64,000 nt of DNA from Lentisphaerota bacterium (GCA_015061745.1 SUWB01000001.1:62001-126000); one strand, 5' to 3'. Positions 36,735 to 46,723 are shown, counted from the first letter of the stretch. Notes: generated by a model not told the origin, from the sequence alone. Numbers and translations: made by a program.

Positions 36735-37877
36735 ATGAGTTATGCCAAGATGCTGATGACCGGTGCTGCCGCTGCGCTGCTGACAGTTTCCGGATTCGCT
36801 GCTGATGCAAAAGCCAAGCCCGCTGCAAAAACTGCTGCCAAAGCAGCGGTGAAACCTGCTGCAAAACCTGCAGCCAAAGCAGCGGCCAAGCCCGCCGCCA
36901 AGGTCGATCCTTTCAGTGCACTGCCCGCAGTCGTTGCTGAAATGAACGGCAAAAAAGTCACCCGTCAGGATATTGTCAATTTCTTCAAGAAACTTTCTCC
37001 CGACGGTCAGATCCCCGCCCAGCTCACTCCTGAAATCGTCAAGAGTGCCGCTTATGATCTGGTCAATGCCTACATCGCCAAAACTCTTCTCGATCAGGCA
37101 ATGGCCAAGGCAAAGTTCACAATGAGTGCAAAAGAAATTGAAAAGGTCATCGCTGACCAGTTCAAAAATATGCCCAAAGAACTTTACAATATGATGATCA
37201 CCCAGCTCAACCAGCAGAAAACAACTATGGATCAGCACATCAAAAAGATGGCTGCCAATCCGGCTATGCGTGAGCAGATCATTCTTGATGCTTTTATCAA
37301 GAAATATGTTTTCAAAAAGCTGAACATTTCCGAAGCTGATGCTTTGAAATTCTACAACAGCAACAAATCTCAGTTCACCGTTCCCGCCGATGCCCCCGAC
37401 ACCCTCCGTGCTTCTCACATTCTGATCGCTGTCGCCAAAGGTTCCGACGGCAAGGCTGAACTCAAAAAAGCCAATGAACTCTACGCCAAGGCTGTCAAAA
37501 ATCCCGCTTCTTTCGGTGCCCTTGCTGCCGAAAACAGTGCTTGTCCTTCCGGAAAACAGGCTCAGGGTTCTCTCGGTGCTTTCCAGAAAGGCCAGATGGT
37601 TCCCGAATTTGAAAAGGCCACTCTTGCTCTGAAACCCAATCAGATCTCCAAGCCCGTCAAGACTCAGTTCGGCTGGCACATCATCAAGCGTGAAGCTCTG
37701 CGTAAGAGCGAAGTCCGTCCCTTTGCCACTGTCAAAGATCAGCTGATCCAGTACCTCAAGGCTCAGAAGGAACAGGAACTGCTCAAAAATTACATTGCCG
37801 GACTGGAAAAACAGGCCAAGGTCAAGATCCTTGTTGCCCGTCCTGCCGCCCCCCAGATGATGATGCCTGGTATGTAA
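36735..37877 (+). CDS. Periplasmic PpiC/SurA-type peptidyl-prolyl isomerase
   Basis: The ORF track extends to 36504, but the real start is the ATG at 36735, with AAGGAG eight bases upstream and a signal peptide following (MLMTGAAAALLTVSGFAADA). The 380 residues include an Ala/Lys/Pro-rich linker (residues 24-54, repeated AKPAAK), a SurA-like helical region and a rotamase domain with 'LRASHILIA', 'NSACPSGKQAQGSLGAF' and 'VKTQFGWHIIKRE'. It probably helps fold exported or outer-membrane proteins. A terminator follows. Confidence 0.9.
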   Translation: MSYAKMLMTGAAAALLTVSGFAADAKAKPAAKTAAKAAVKPAAKPAAKAAAKPAAKVDPFSALPAVVAEMNGKKVTRQDIVNFFKKLSPDGQIPAQLTPEIVKSAAYDLVNAYIAKTLLDQAMAKAKFTMSAKEIEKVIADQFKNMPKELYNMMITQLNQQKTTMDQHIKKMAANPAMREQIILDAFIKKYVFKKLNISEADALKFYNSNKSQFTVPADAPDTLRASHILIAVAKGSDGKAELKKANELYAKAVKNPASFGALAAENSACPSGKQAQGSLGAFQKGQMVPEFEKATLALKPNQISKPVKTQFGWHIIKREALRKSEVRPFATVKDQLIQYLKAQKEQELLKNYIAGLEKQAKVKILVARPAAPQMMMPGM

Positions 37878-37903
37878 TAACTACTTCGCACTGATTCATA
37901 TAC

Positions 37904-37943
37904 GCCGGGTTTTCGTTCTGCAAAACCCGGCTTTTTTACAGAT
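37904..37943 (+). terminator. Intrinsic terminator after the isomerase gene
   Basis: GCCGGGTTTT, an eight-base loop and AAAACCCGGC, followed by a T-tract. Confidence 0.85.
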
Positions 37944-37958
37944 TTTACAGAAAGAATA

Positions 37959-39410
37959 ATGTTCCGCAACAAAAAAATCCTCATTTCCGGAGCACTTTTG
38001 GTTACGCTGGTCTTTTTTGTCTCCGGCACCTATCTGGTTCGTCCATTGTGGTTTGATGAAGCCCTGACGATCCAGAATTTTGCTTTGCTGCCTTCAGTCA
38101 AAAGCATTTACTTTAATTATACGATCCCCAACAATCAGCTGCTTTATACCATAATGCTCCACTTCTGGCTGAAACTCTATTCAGGAGTTTGTGCCATTGA
38201 TGACTGGATGCGCCTCCTTTCGCTGCTGCTGGCGGGAGTTACTTTGCTCTATACGTTCCGCCGTTTCCGGGTGACATACGGTTCCGGAGTTTTGGCAGTT
38301 GTTCTTATCTCTTTTTGCTGTGCCCCCCCCTTTCTGCTTCACGCAACGGCTTTGCGTGGATATATGGCAGGTGCTTGTTTTTCTGTCCTGACATTGGGGG
38401 CTGCCCTTGATTACGTTGCTCTGGGTCAAAAACGGGCGTGGATACGCTACTTTTTTTTCTCTCTTTGTGCAGTGGCAGTGCTGCCTTCTGATATGCTGGC
38501 ACTGGGAGCGGTCATTCTCTATGCCTTCCCGGGATGCGGCAAAAACTTCTGGAAAAACAAACGTTTTTATCTTCTCTGCCTGACACCTTTTATGGCTTTT
38601 GCTCTTTTTTATCTGCCCATTTTCAATCAATTGCTCACAGTTGCCAAAGTGGGAAGCAATGAGAGCTGGAAAGATCTTCCCGGCGTTCTTCAGGCGGTTT
38701 ATCTGCCTCAGCTTTTTACTTTTGCAATGCTTCTGCTGCCCGCTTCAGCGGCATTACTCTTTTTCCGCCGTGCCGGATTCAATATGCGGCGAACAAGCAG
38801 AGCCGGTATCTGGCTGCTGCCTCTGATTCCCATATTACTCTTTCCGGCTCCCCCTTTTCCCCGGGTATTTTTCCCGTTGTTTCCCTTTTTCGCCCTGCTT
38901 ACAGCGGCAGGAGTTCGTGATTTTACAGCTGTTTTTTGCAGATTACGCCGCCGTTTCAACCGTAAATCCTGGATAATTGGTTTAGTGATCCTGTCTCTCA
39001 GTTGGTGCTGTATCCAGCAGCATCAGCATATCATATCCGCTTTTTCCGGCCGTTGCGGCGGAGCAGGCAGAGATGATTTCTATTCGCCCTACTATCTCAG
39101 GCCCTCTCATCTGCCCGATGCCACTGCCAGAATGGCACTTGCCAATGACACTGTTCGGAACTCTGAGGGCTTTTATTTCACATTCAATGCCGATCCCTGG
39201 CCGTTAATGTTCTATTTGCGTCTCAACGGTTCCGGAGATAAACTGTTTCTTTTTGACGGTCCCCGGGGAATGGTCAACGAACTGCCCTCAGCTTGTACAG
39301 TGATCCTTAAAGCTGACGAATCGCAAACCGCCCTTGCAAAGCGTTTTCCCGGTAAATGGAAAAAACTTTTCAGCAATGTCAATCATCAGGTTTGGAGTTA
39401 TTCATTATGA
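37959..39410 (+). CDS. GT39-like membrane glycosyltransferase
   Basis: 483 residues with roughly ten hydrophobic helices. 'RPLWFDEALTIQNFAL' near residue 35 supplies the Asp-Glu pair typical of the first extracytoplasmic loop of GT-C enzymes (PMT/ArnT type), and 'YTIPNNQLLYTIMLHFW' follows as in those families. Such enzymes use polyprenyl-phosphate sugars at the inner membrane. A donor or acceptor cannot be named. It overlaps miaA by four bases. Confidence 0.75.
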   Translation: MFRNKKILISGALLVTLVFFVSGTYLVRPLWFDEALTIQNFALLPSVKSIYFNYTIPNNQLLYTIMLHFWLKLYSGVCAIDDWMRLLSLLLAGVTLLYTFRRFRVTYGSGVLAVVLISFCCAPPFLLHATALRGYMAGACFSVLTLGAALDYVALGQKRAWIRYFFFSLCAVAVLPSDMLALGAVILYAFPGCGKNFWKNKRFYLLCLTPFMAFALFYLPIFNQLLTVAKVGSNESWKDLPGVLQAVYLPQLFTFAMLLLPASAALLFFRRAGFNMRRTSRAGIWLLPLIPILLFPAPPFPRVFFPLFPFFALLTAAGVRDFTAVFCRLRRRFNRKSWIIGLVILSLSWCCIQQHQHIISAFSGRCGGAGRDDFYSPYYLRPSHLPDATARMALANDTVRNSEGFYFTFNADPWPLMFYLRLNGSGDKLFLFDGPRGMVNELPSACTVILKADESQTALAKRFPGKWKKLFSNVNHQVWSYSL

Positions 39411-40291
39411 TTATCGTCATTATGGGTCCAACAGCTTCCGGGAAAAGCCGTCTTGCCTTGGAAACTGCTCAAAAAATCAACGGTGAAATCGTTTCTTTTG
39501 ACTCAATGCAGGTCTACCGGGGCCTTGAAATCGGTACCGCCCAGCCGACGGCGGCTGAACGGCAGATGATCCCTCATCATCTGGTGGGGATTTATGATAT
39601 TCATCAGCGTTTGGATGTGTACACCTTTACTGAACTTGCAGAAAAAGCTGTTCAGGATATTCTTCAAAGGGGAAAGGTGCCCATTCTTGCCGGGGGTACA
39701 GGAATGTATCTGCGTTCCTTCCTCTACGGTATGGACGATATGCCCGGAGACAGAAAAATCCGGGCAGAACTGGATGAGCTCTATGATGCGCCTGAAAAAG
39801 AACCTGCATTGCACGCCCGGATGGCAGAACTTGACCCTGCTGTGCTGGAAAAATGGCGGGATTGCCGCAGACGTCTGATACGGGCTTTGGAAGTAAAATT
39901 AGTCTCAGGAAAGTCCATTCTTGAACTTCAGCAAAACCTTGACCGCAAACTCCGGTACGATATTCAGGCCTTCAAACTGGATCTTGAACCGGAAGTTCTG
40001 AACCAAAAAATTGCCGCCCGGACAGAAGTAATGCTCAACGAAGGCTGGATAGAAGAAGCTGAAGCTGCCATAAAAGCCGGATTGCTTGAAACTCCGACAG
40101 CACATCAGGCTCTCGGATATAAGCTTATCGCAAGTTACCTCAACGGTGAATTTTCTCTTGCAGTTTTGAAAGAAAAACTGATTATCGCCACCCGGCAATA
40201 TGCCAGACGGCAGCGCACCTGGTTCCGGCATCAGCATCCGGAAGCTCAATCAGTTACTTCCCCAGAATCTCCGCTGCCAATCGTTCATTGA
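39407..40291 (+). CDS. miaA: tRNA dimethylallyltransferase
   Basis: The start is the ATG at 39407 overlapping the upstream stop (ATGA), not 39356. The product is 294 residues. The P-loop GPTASGKS, 'SFDSMQVYRGLEIGTAQP' and 'ILAGGTGMYLRSFLYG' are diagnostic. It prenylates A37 of tRNAs reading UNN codons. Its last 38 bases overlap the 3' end of the convergent PHP gene. Confidence 0.95.
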   Translation: MIIVIMGPTASGKSRLALETAQKINGEIVSFDSMQVYRGLEIGTAQPTAAERQMIPHHLVGIYDIHQRLDVYTFTELAEKAVQDILQRGKVPILAGGTGMYLRSFLYGMDDMPGDRKIRAELDELYDAPEKEPALHARMAELDPAVLEKWRDCRRRLIRALEVKLVSGKSILELQQNLDRKLRYDIQAFKLDLEPEVLNQKIAARTEVMLNEGWIEEAEAAIKAGLLETPTAHQALGYKLIASYLNGEFSLAVLKEKLIIATRQYARRQRTWFRHQHPEAQSVTSPESPLPIVH

Positions 40292-41069
40292 TCACGGGGA
40301 GTCCCAATTCACGGGCCCACCCTTCGATTTCAGGCACAGCCCGCCATAATGCACTGGGCGTATGGGCATCGGAACTGCAAACGACCTCTATGCCTCCTGT
40401 TTCAGCAACAAGTTCCCAGAATTGTCTGATGGGATAACGCTGACGGATCAGGCCGTCTGAAGCTGTAACAGGCTGTTTTCTGATGCCGTAAGCATTGATC
40501 TCCAAGGGCACTTTCAGGGCCTTGGCCGCTTCAATAATATCTTTTGAAGCAGCCTTACTTTCAGGAGTCCACGGACAGCCGTAGGCAAAAAACAGATCGG
40601 GATGAGCAAAAAATATCCCAAGTCTGCTTTCCATAAGTTTTATACTTTGTTCTGCAATGATCTTGAGTGCAGCAGGATCGGAAACAGACGGGAATTGCAC
40701 ATTCTTTCCATCAAGCCACATATAGTGATTTGAAGCGATCATATAATCCAATTTATGGATTTCCTTCAATTCCTTCTGGTAGTTCATCAATTCAGGGATA
40801 TATTCCCCTTCAAGAGCCCTGAGAACACTTATTTCAGGAAATTTCTGCTGTGCCTCATCCAATTCGGCCCACAATTCCCCCAGCAGTTCTCCCCGCATAC
40901 GGCTTTTGCACAAAAGTCCGTTGGGCAAAGGAACGTGCTCACTGAATCCCAGTACAGCAAACTTTTCCTTTTCCGCCCACACCATATAATCCGCAATATT
41001 TCCGGCACCGTGACGGCAGCGGTAGGTGTGAGTATGCAGATTGACTTTTCCATCAAACAGGGGATTCAT
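40254..41069 (-). CDS. PHP-domain phosphatase, histidinol-phosphatase-like
   Basis: The start was moved to the ATG at 41069, which has GAGG six bases upstream, giving 271 residues. 'KVNLHTHTYRCRHG' and 'AVLGFSEHVP' supply the first metal ligands. 'ALEGEYIPE', 'FFAHPDLFF' and 'VVCSSDAHTP' give the rest, as in HisK-type histidinol phosphatases. Other PHP phosphoesterases are possible. It follows rsmB by about 30 bases and its end overlaps miaA. Confidence 0.75.
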   Translation of the reverse strand: MNPLFDGKVNLHTHTYRCRHGAGNIADYMVWAEKEKFAVLGFSEHVPLPNGLLCKSRMRGELLGELWAELDEAQQKFPEISVLRALEGEYIPELMNYQKELKEIHKLDYMIASNHYMWLDGKNVQFPSVSDPAALKIIAEQSIKLMESRLGIFFAHPDLFFAYGCPWTPESKAASKDIIEAAKALKVPLEINAYGIRKQPVTASDGLIRQRYPIRQFWELVAETGGIEVVCSSDAHTPSALWRAVPEIEGWARELGLPVINERLAAEILGK

Positions 41070-41099
41070 TTTTTCCTCAACTTTCAACAACAGGGGTAA

Positions 41100-42278
41100 T
41101 TATTTTTTCTTCCGCATAACAGCAGCAAAAGCTCCGTCTGTTTCCAGATCCGGGATAAGCTGCCGCTGTGAAACAAGGGAAAGCTCGGGATGTTTTTCAA
41201 GAAAATCACTTACCTGAAGTACATTTTCTTCGGGTTCAATCGAACAAGTACTGTAAATCAGCAAACCACCGGGAGCGACCCGTGCGCAAACCGATTCCAT
41301 AATCTCCCTCTGAATCTTGACCAGCTCCTCCATCTTAGCTGCGGAAAAGTTCCACAAGGCATCGGGACGGCGGCGGAACACGCCGGTATTGGAACAGGGA
41401 ACATCAGCTAAAACCAAGTCATAACTTCCCGCAAGCTCCTCCGGCAATGCCACAATAACATCGGCTTTAATACCGCGGCTTTCAAGATTCTGCCGGGTCA
41501 GTTTCTGCCGGTTGCGGGAACGGTCAGCAGCCACGATCCGGGCCGTTACAGGGAGTAATTCAGCCAACATCAAAGTCTTTCCGCCCGGAGCAGCACACAC
41601 ATCAAGAGCCTTGTGGACTCCCGACAGGTCAAGATCCTGAAAGATCAGAGAAGTAGCGGGATCCTGTATATAAATATGATTTTCTTTGAAAGGAACGCTG
41701 TTCAGCACCTCAGCGGCATTACCTTTGAAAAACCGGAACGCCGGACTGGAAACGGCTTCTGCCTGTACTCCCTCAAGCTCCCATTCCTTCTCAAGCCTGA
41801 AAGTAAAATCAGCCCCTTTCAAAAAGGCATCAGCCAATCGGGAAAGTTCCGGCCGGTGTTTCCATTTTTTCAATATCTGCTCAGGAAAAACCTCTTGAGG
41901 AGTATTTCCAAATTCCGCTCCTGCGGCAATAATGCGGCGCAAAACAGCATTGACAAATTTGTCGGCTTTGTATCTTTTAGCTTCAGTTACGGCAATATTT
42001 ACGGCAGATTGAGCCGCAATGGCACGCTGAAAGAAAACCTGTGTCACCACGCTTTGAAGCAATGCCTGAACAGCAGGCAGCGGGGGACGCTGAATACGCT
42101 GCTGCAAAAGAGCATCAACAGCCTTACGTCTGCGAAAAAAAGTCAGTACCAAATGCCCAATCGACCTGCGGTAAGCCGGGTCGATCTTTTCCATTTCCTC
42201 ATCCAGGACAGCTTTGTTTGAAGTCACAGCTTCAATCAGGGCAGCCGCCCCGCGCAATATTCTTCCTGAGTCGTGCAT
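41100..42278 (-). CDS. rsmB: 16S rRNA m5C methyltransferase, RsmB-like
   Basis: 392 residues. The N-terminal 140 residues are NusB-like and helical ('AVDALLQQRIQRPPLPAVQALLQ'). The methyltransferase domain has 'LDVCAAPGGKTLMLAE', 'DVPCSNTGVFRRRPD' (motif IV Cys) and 'LIYSTCSIEPEEN' (catalytic Cys). It would methylate C967 of 16S rRNA. It starts on a TGATG overlap with hldD. Confidence 0.9.
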   Translation of the reverse strand: MHDSGRILRGAAALIEAVTSNKAVLDEEMEKIDPAYRRSIGHLVLTFFRRRKAVDALLQQRIQRPPLPAVQALLQSVVTQVFFQRAIAAQSAVNIAVTEAKRYKADKFVNAVLRRIIAAGAEFGNTPQEVFPEQILKKWKHRPELSRLADAFLKGADFTFRLEKEWELEGVQAEAVSSPAFRFFKGNAAEVLNSVPFKENHIYIQDPATSLIFQDLDLSGVHKALDVCAAPGGKTLMLAELLPVTARIVAADRSRNRQKLTRQNLESRGIKADVIVALPEELAGSYDLVLADVPCSNTGVFRRRPDALWNFSAAKMEELVKIQREIMESVCARVAPGGLLIYSTCSIEPEENVLQVSDFLEKHPELSLVSQRQLIPDLETDGAFAAVMRKKK

Positions 42279-43252
42279 CAGTCACCGAGATATTTACCGG
42301 GAATAAGGTAATTGACAACGTAATCTCTGATTGCCTCTTGCAGAGACATAATTTCTTTATCAAAGCCGGTGCTGTAAAATTTCCCCATTTCCGCTTTGGT
42401 ATAATATTGATAACGGTCTCTCAAATGGTCGGGCATATCAATATACTCAATGTTGACCTCTTTGCCAAGAGCATCAAAAACAGCTTTGCCGAGAGAGTTC
42501 CAAGTCTCTGCCTTGCCGCTGCCGATATTGTAAAGCCCGCAGGCTTTGGAAGTACCGAAAAGGTGAAGCACCATTTCAACGGCATCTTTGACATACAGGA
42601 AATCCCGCATAAATTCACCGTCGGCGTACTCCTTGTTGTAGGACTTGAAAAGTTTAAGTTTTCCGCATTCGGTAATCTGCTCAAATGCTCTCAGCACCAC
42701 ACTGCGCATCTCAGCTTTATGTCTTTCATTAGGTCCGTAAACATTGGAAAACTTACATCCGACAAGCTGTTTGAGCCAGTTGCGCCGTCTGGCATAAAGG
42801 TCGAACATCTGCTTGGAGTAACCATACATATTCATAGGCCGGAGTTCTTCGATCCGGTCATCATCATCCACATATCCTTTGCTGCCGTCGCCATAGGTGG
42901 CACAGCTTGAGGCATAGACCATACGGATACCTTTGGAGATGCAGTATTCAGCCAATTCGGCCGTATAACGGAAATTGTTGTCGATCAGGTAACTGGCATC
43001 TCTTTCTGTGGTGGAAGAACAGGCACCCAAATGAAAAACGCCTTCAATATTTCCGCCGAAAGCTCCGCTGCGGAGTTTCTCTCTGAAAACCTCTTTTTCC
43101 AAATAATCATCGTACGCAAGAGGGGCAAGATTTTTCCATTTGTCAGAACATCCGAGGTGATCCACCACCAATATTTCGCTGATCCCTCTCAAGTTGAGAG
43201 CCGCAACAACTGCACTGCCGATAAGGCCGGCACCACCGGTTACAATGTACAT
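42278..43252 (-). CDS. hldD: ADP-L-glycero-D-manno-heptose 6-epimerase
   Basis: 324 residues. It has the NADP-binding TGGAGLIGS at the N-terminus, 'GACSSTTERDASYLIDNN', the catalytic 'YGYSKQMFD' and 'SNVYGPNERHKAEMRSV', closely following HldD/RfaD. It makes the heptose precursor of the LPS inner core, showing that this organism makes heptose-containing LPS. It lies between lptD and rsmB in one operon. Confidence 0.92.
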   Translation of the reverse strand: MYIVTGGAGLIGSAVVAALNLRGISEILVVDHLGCSDKWKNLAPLAYDDYLEKEVFREKLRSGAFGGNIEGVFHLGACSSTTERDASYLIDNNFRYTAELAEYCISKGIRMVYASSCATYGDGSKGYVDDDDRIEELRPMNMYGYSKQMFDLYARRRNWLKQLVGCKFSNVYGPNERHKAEMRSVVLRAFEQITECGKLKLFKSYNKEYADGEFMRDFLYVKDAVEMVLHLFGTSKACGLYNIGSGKAETWNSLGKAVFDALGKEVNIEYIDMPDHLRDRYQYYTKAEMGKFYSTGFDKEIMSLQEAIRDYVVNYLIPGKYLGD

Positions 43253-43267
43253 AGCAAAAACTCCTTT

Positions 43268-45850
43268 TTACAATCCGCCGCCATTGCCAAAAGTGAATGC
43301 AGAAGCAAGCACCCCATTGGAATGCTGCATAATGGGGGTATCAAGTCCGGTAAAACGGAAGGCAACGGAAAATTCCGTTTCCCATTCCTTATCCGAATTT
43401 CCATCATCGTTATACTCCAGCCCTGCAGTCAGCGTCAATTCAAAACAATGGAAAATCCGTCTCAACACCAGACGATAGTAATCCACATTGCCATCTCTGA
43501 AATCATAGGCCATAAAAAATCCGGCAAAAGTTCTGTCATCAAATGTCAGGGGCACCTGAACTCCCAAAGTACAACTTTCTTCATAGCTGTTCCAATCCCG
43601 TTTGAACCAGCGGGTACTGTCCAGCGCAGTCAGAGTGGACCCCATAGAATAGGGGTTGCGTCCCTTATAGGGGCGGTCATAACTGTAGCTGAAAGAAAAC
43701 ACTACATTTTGAACAGGCGAATACTTCAAACTCACATCCCAGCTGTTGATCCACTTCAAATCAATACCGGAATAGCCATCAGCGTCACGATACCGTGCGG
43801 GCAATTCTTCATTATTACCTCCTGTATCGATCAACAGCCGGGTCGAAAGAGACAACCCTTTGATCGGTGTCCAGGCGAGGATCGTACAGAAGTCCCCCAA
43901 TTGACTTACGTCTTCATCTGAAGATGTGTAAAGATCAATAAAATTTTCCATTCTGAACCAATCCCGCAAAGAATTGCCGGCACGGGTCTGCAGCCGATTC
44001 TCCACTCCCAAACGGAAAAAACTCTGTTTTTCAATGCGGTCGACTTCGTCAAAATAATAAATCTTTTCCTTAGCGAGCGTCGGTTTACTCACAAAGGTAT
44101 AATTCACATAGGGTCTCATAACGTGCCGCAATCCATCGAGGCGCAGCAGAGAACTTCTGACATTTGCCCAGGTATTATGGACTTTGGTGGAAAGTTCAAA
44201 TCCCAGTTCGCCTGCAAGACGGACTTTGGAACCGCCATCATCATCATAATTCTGGAATTTGCGTTTCTTCAAGTTTGTTGTAGCAGCGGCGTTAAACATA
44301 TTAACAAGATCATCTTCTGTAACATCCGTATCAGAAGTTCGGGAATAAGCCGTCAGCTTGAATCCGGCACGGGGAGTCAGAGTAAAATAAGGGGTTCTCA
44401 AAGGCAGATACAGAAAATGAGTCGTATCAAGTCTGAATGCTTCATAGTCGTGGAGCTTGCTGCCGGGATCCCCTTTGATTTTCTTGTCAAACTCGATCCA
44501 CTTCATTTCATAATAACCGGCTTTCAGGTCTCCCTGATAATAAAGCGGAGTGTTCAAGATCTGCTGTCTTTGTCCGAGCAAAGTAAACTCAGGCATTTTT
44601 TCGACAGTTGTATATGTTCTCATCAGCTGCGGACGGAAATAGAATGCGGCCGAAAGGTGATCGAACTGATGTTCAAGTGAAAAGTAGGTCGCCGGCTCAG
44701 GATCACTGGTAAATTTCCCATAATAAAAATCTCTGAGAAAATAAGGGTCACTTGAGTAATCAACAACACCGCGAAAATCAAGCCGGGGCGTAATATGACT
44801 CAAATTAGTGAGCCTGAAATTGAACCGTTCGTGGGGAACATCAATCCGGTAATCATCATAATTTTCAGAACCGTAAGGATCCGTATCGTAAATTGTATAG
44901 ACAAAAAATTCTGTCGTACTGTTTTCTGTGGCAAAAGTACCGCTTGCGCCCCCTCCGATGCCGCGCTCGGAATATCCGTCAAGAACGACTTTTACTTTGG
45001 ACAAAGGGTATTCAGAAAAAACGAACCGCTTGTAGGCAGAGAAAAAGTATCCGAAATCCCCGTTTTTTCCAATTTTCAACCCAAAGATTCCCGGATCTTC
45101 ATCCCTGGGTTTCCACACTACGGGCAGATAAAACACGGGTAATCCGTACACTTTAACGATTCCGTGCAGCATAGTAATTGTGTGATCGTCAAAGTCACGG
45201 TCCATATTTTTTGAACCATACAACCCGGTTTTGTGGGGAGTCAGCCGAATCTTGTGAGCTCCGAAAGAGTAATGAGCATTATCAGAGGTCAAATAAGAAC
45301 AACTGCTGACTTCGCCATTGGTCAATTCAAGCACACCATCCGGGAGCCGTTCTCCTGAATCTGCACGGCAGACAATGGAACTTGTTTTCACCCGCGGCTG
45401 CTCAAAACGGAAATATCCGCTTTTTGTATTACCGACAATCGTCTGAGCACTGACAGACTCATAAATATACTCAGCCCTGACAGCAAGCCGGCGTTCACCG
45501 AATATATCTCCGGTAACGCCCTCGACCGTCACAATGATATCATTTCTCTTTTCCAACTCAGCAAGCTTCTTCACCGGAATGGTCATAGAGGTCACTTTCC
45601 AGCGAAGCAAGCGGCAGTTGCCCCGTGCTTCCAAATCCCCCAATGCAGGGTTGATCACAGCCCGGTCACAACTCAGAACAAAGTCTTTATATTTCACAGA
45701 CACCTTGCCGCTCAGCACATAGTTGCCGCCGACAACACTCCACTTGTCTGCCTTGATATGCCTGAGGGCAGCAAGACTGGAAAACTCTGCACTGCAAAGC
45801 GTAAATGCTGCGCTTAATACCAGCAGCGATATCCATAAAGACCGTTTCAT
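43268..45850 (-). CDS. lptD: LPS-assembly outer-membrane protein LptD
   Basis: 860 residues with a signal peptide (RSLWISLLVLSAAFTLCSA). Residues of about 25-220 are the OstA-like beta-jellyroll ('VVGGNYVLSGKVSVKYKDFVLSCDRAV', 'DLEARGNCRL'). Then comes 'VYGLPVFYLPVVWKP' and a long beta-barrel with many aromatic alternating strands. LptD inserts LPS in the outer leaflet. It starts immediately after the plsC-like stop (TAA-ATG). Confidence 0.88.
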   Translation of the reverse strand: MKRSLWISLLVLSAAFTLCSAEFSSLAALRHIKADKWSVVGGNYVLSGKVSVKYKDFVLSCDRAVINPALGDLEARGNCRLLRWKVTSMTIPVKKLAELEKRNDIIVTVEGVTGDIFGERRLAVRAEYIYESVSAQTIVGNTKSGYFRFEQPRVKTSSIVCRADSGERLPDGVLELTNGEVSSCSYLTSDNAHYSFGAHKIRLTPHKTGLYGSKNMDRDFDDHTITMLHGIVKVYGLPVFYLPVVWKPRDEDPGIFGLKIGKNGDFGYFFSAYKRFVFSEYPLSKVKVVLDGYSERGIGGGASGTFATENSTTEFFVYTIYDTDPYGSENYDDYRIDVPHERFNFRLTNLSHITPRLDFRGVVDYSSDPYFLRDFYYGKFTSDPEPATYFSLEHQFDHLSAAFYFRPQLMRTYTTVEKMPEFTLLGQRQQILNTPLYYQGDLKAGYYEMKWIEFDKKIKGDPGSKLHDYEAFRLDTTHFLYLPLRTPYFTLTPRAGFKLTAYSRTSDTDVTEDDLVNMFNAAATTNLKKRKFQNYDDDGGSKVRLAGELGFELSTKVHNTWANVRSSLLRLDGLRHVMRPYVNYTFVSKPTLAKEKIYYFDEVDRIEKQSFFRLGVENRLQTRAGNSLRDWFRMENFIDLYTSSDEDVSQLGDFCTILAWTPIKGLSLSTRLLIDTGGNNEELPARYRDADGYSGIDLKWINSWDVSLKYSPVQNVVFSFSYSYDRPYKGRNPYSMGSTLTALDSTRWFKRDWNSYEESCTLGVQVPLTFDDRTFAGFFMAYDFRDGNVDYYRLVLRRIFHCFELTLTAGLEYNDDGNSDKEWETEFSVAFRFTGLDTPIMQHSNGVLASAFTFGNGGGL

Positions 45851-46675
45851 TTAATTCAGCCCCCTGCCTTCCGTCTTGAACCACACCTCAAGCCGGGACT
45901 GGATAAATTCAATAGTTTTCTGCAGCTGCTCCTGTCCGTTGCCGGTAACTTCCATTGCCGGTCCGAATTCAAACCAGGTATGACGTCCGGGATGAACAGG
46001 CCCCAAGTCGCGGAATATTCCTTTTCCCTGGGTCAGGAAGTCGGTTTTCAAAGCAAAAGGAACGATGGGAACTCCGGCGGATTTTGCAATCTTGACACCG
46101 AGAGAATTGAACTTTTCAGGGTCCAGCACCGCTGTACGGGTGGACTGGGGAAAAACAATGATCGACTTTCCTTCACTCAAAAGTCTTTTTCCTTCAGAAA
46201 GAACCACTTTTAAGTCCTCACGGGGATTCTTGCGTTCAACAGGAATATTGCCGATCGCCTTGAGGATATCCCTGAAATAGGGAACCTTCATAAGGGAAGA
46301 CTTGACAACAAAAGCAAAGTCAACATACTCTCTGGCAACAGCGTGGAACACACCGGTCTCAAGCAAACTCATATGATTGCCCATAAGCACAACCGGTCTG
46401 CCGTTAAGAGCTCTCAAATGTTCGCGTCCTCTGACGTGGACACAGCTGCCGCACCGTTCAGTCAGACGTAAATTGATACTGGACATCCAAATCTGCTCCG
46501 GTCCTCCGAGTTCTCCACGCTGCCCCAATCTGCCGCAACGGCAGAAAACGCCAAAGTTGACCGCATAGAAATACCAACGGCTGTTGAACATCAGTTTAAA
46601 AAGTTTGGACTGGGGCAAATCCGCAGGTGTATCGTAAGAATCCAACCCCGGCATAATCTCAAATCTACTGTTCAT
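45851..46675 (-). CDS. PlsC-like lysophospholipid/1-acylglycerol-phosphate acyltransferase
   Basis: 274 residues. Motif I reads NHMSLLE, with Glu replacing the usual Asp of NHxSxxD. Motif III reads FPQSTRT in place of FPEGTR. 'VVKSSLMKVPYFRDIL' and 'IPVERKNPREDLKVV' lie between them as expected. It probably acylates a glycerophospholipid or lipid A-related acceptor at the inner membrane. GGAG lies five bases upstream of the ATG. It is first in the LPS operon. Confidence 0.8.
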   Translation of the reverse strand: MNSRFEIMPGLDSYDTPADLPQSKLFKLMFNSRWYFYAVNFGVFCRCGRLGQRGELGGPEQIWMSSINLRLTERCGSCVHVRGREHLRALNGRPVVLMGNHMSLLETGVFHAVAREYVDFAFVVKSSLMKVPYFRDILKAIGNIPVERKNPREDLKVVLSEGKRLLSEGKSIIVFPQSTRTAVLDPEKFNSLGVKIAKSAGVPIVPFALKTDFLTQGKGIFRDLGPVHPGRHTWFEFGPAMEVTGNGQEQLQKTIEFIQSRLEVWFKTEGRGLN

Positions 46676-46723
46676 CGCACTCCCCTAAACCATTTGTTAA
46701 AAGTCATATACTGTACGCCATAT

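Noticed and set aside
36732-37679. 315-aa minus-strand ORF opposite the PpiC-type gene
   Set aside because: Low-complexity mirror of the Ala/Lys/Pro-rich region and rotamase codons; not a real protein.
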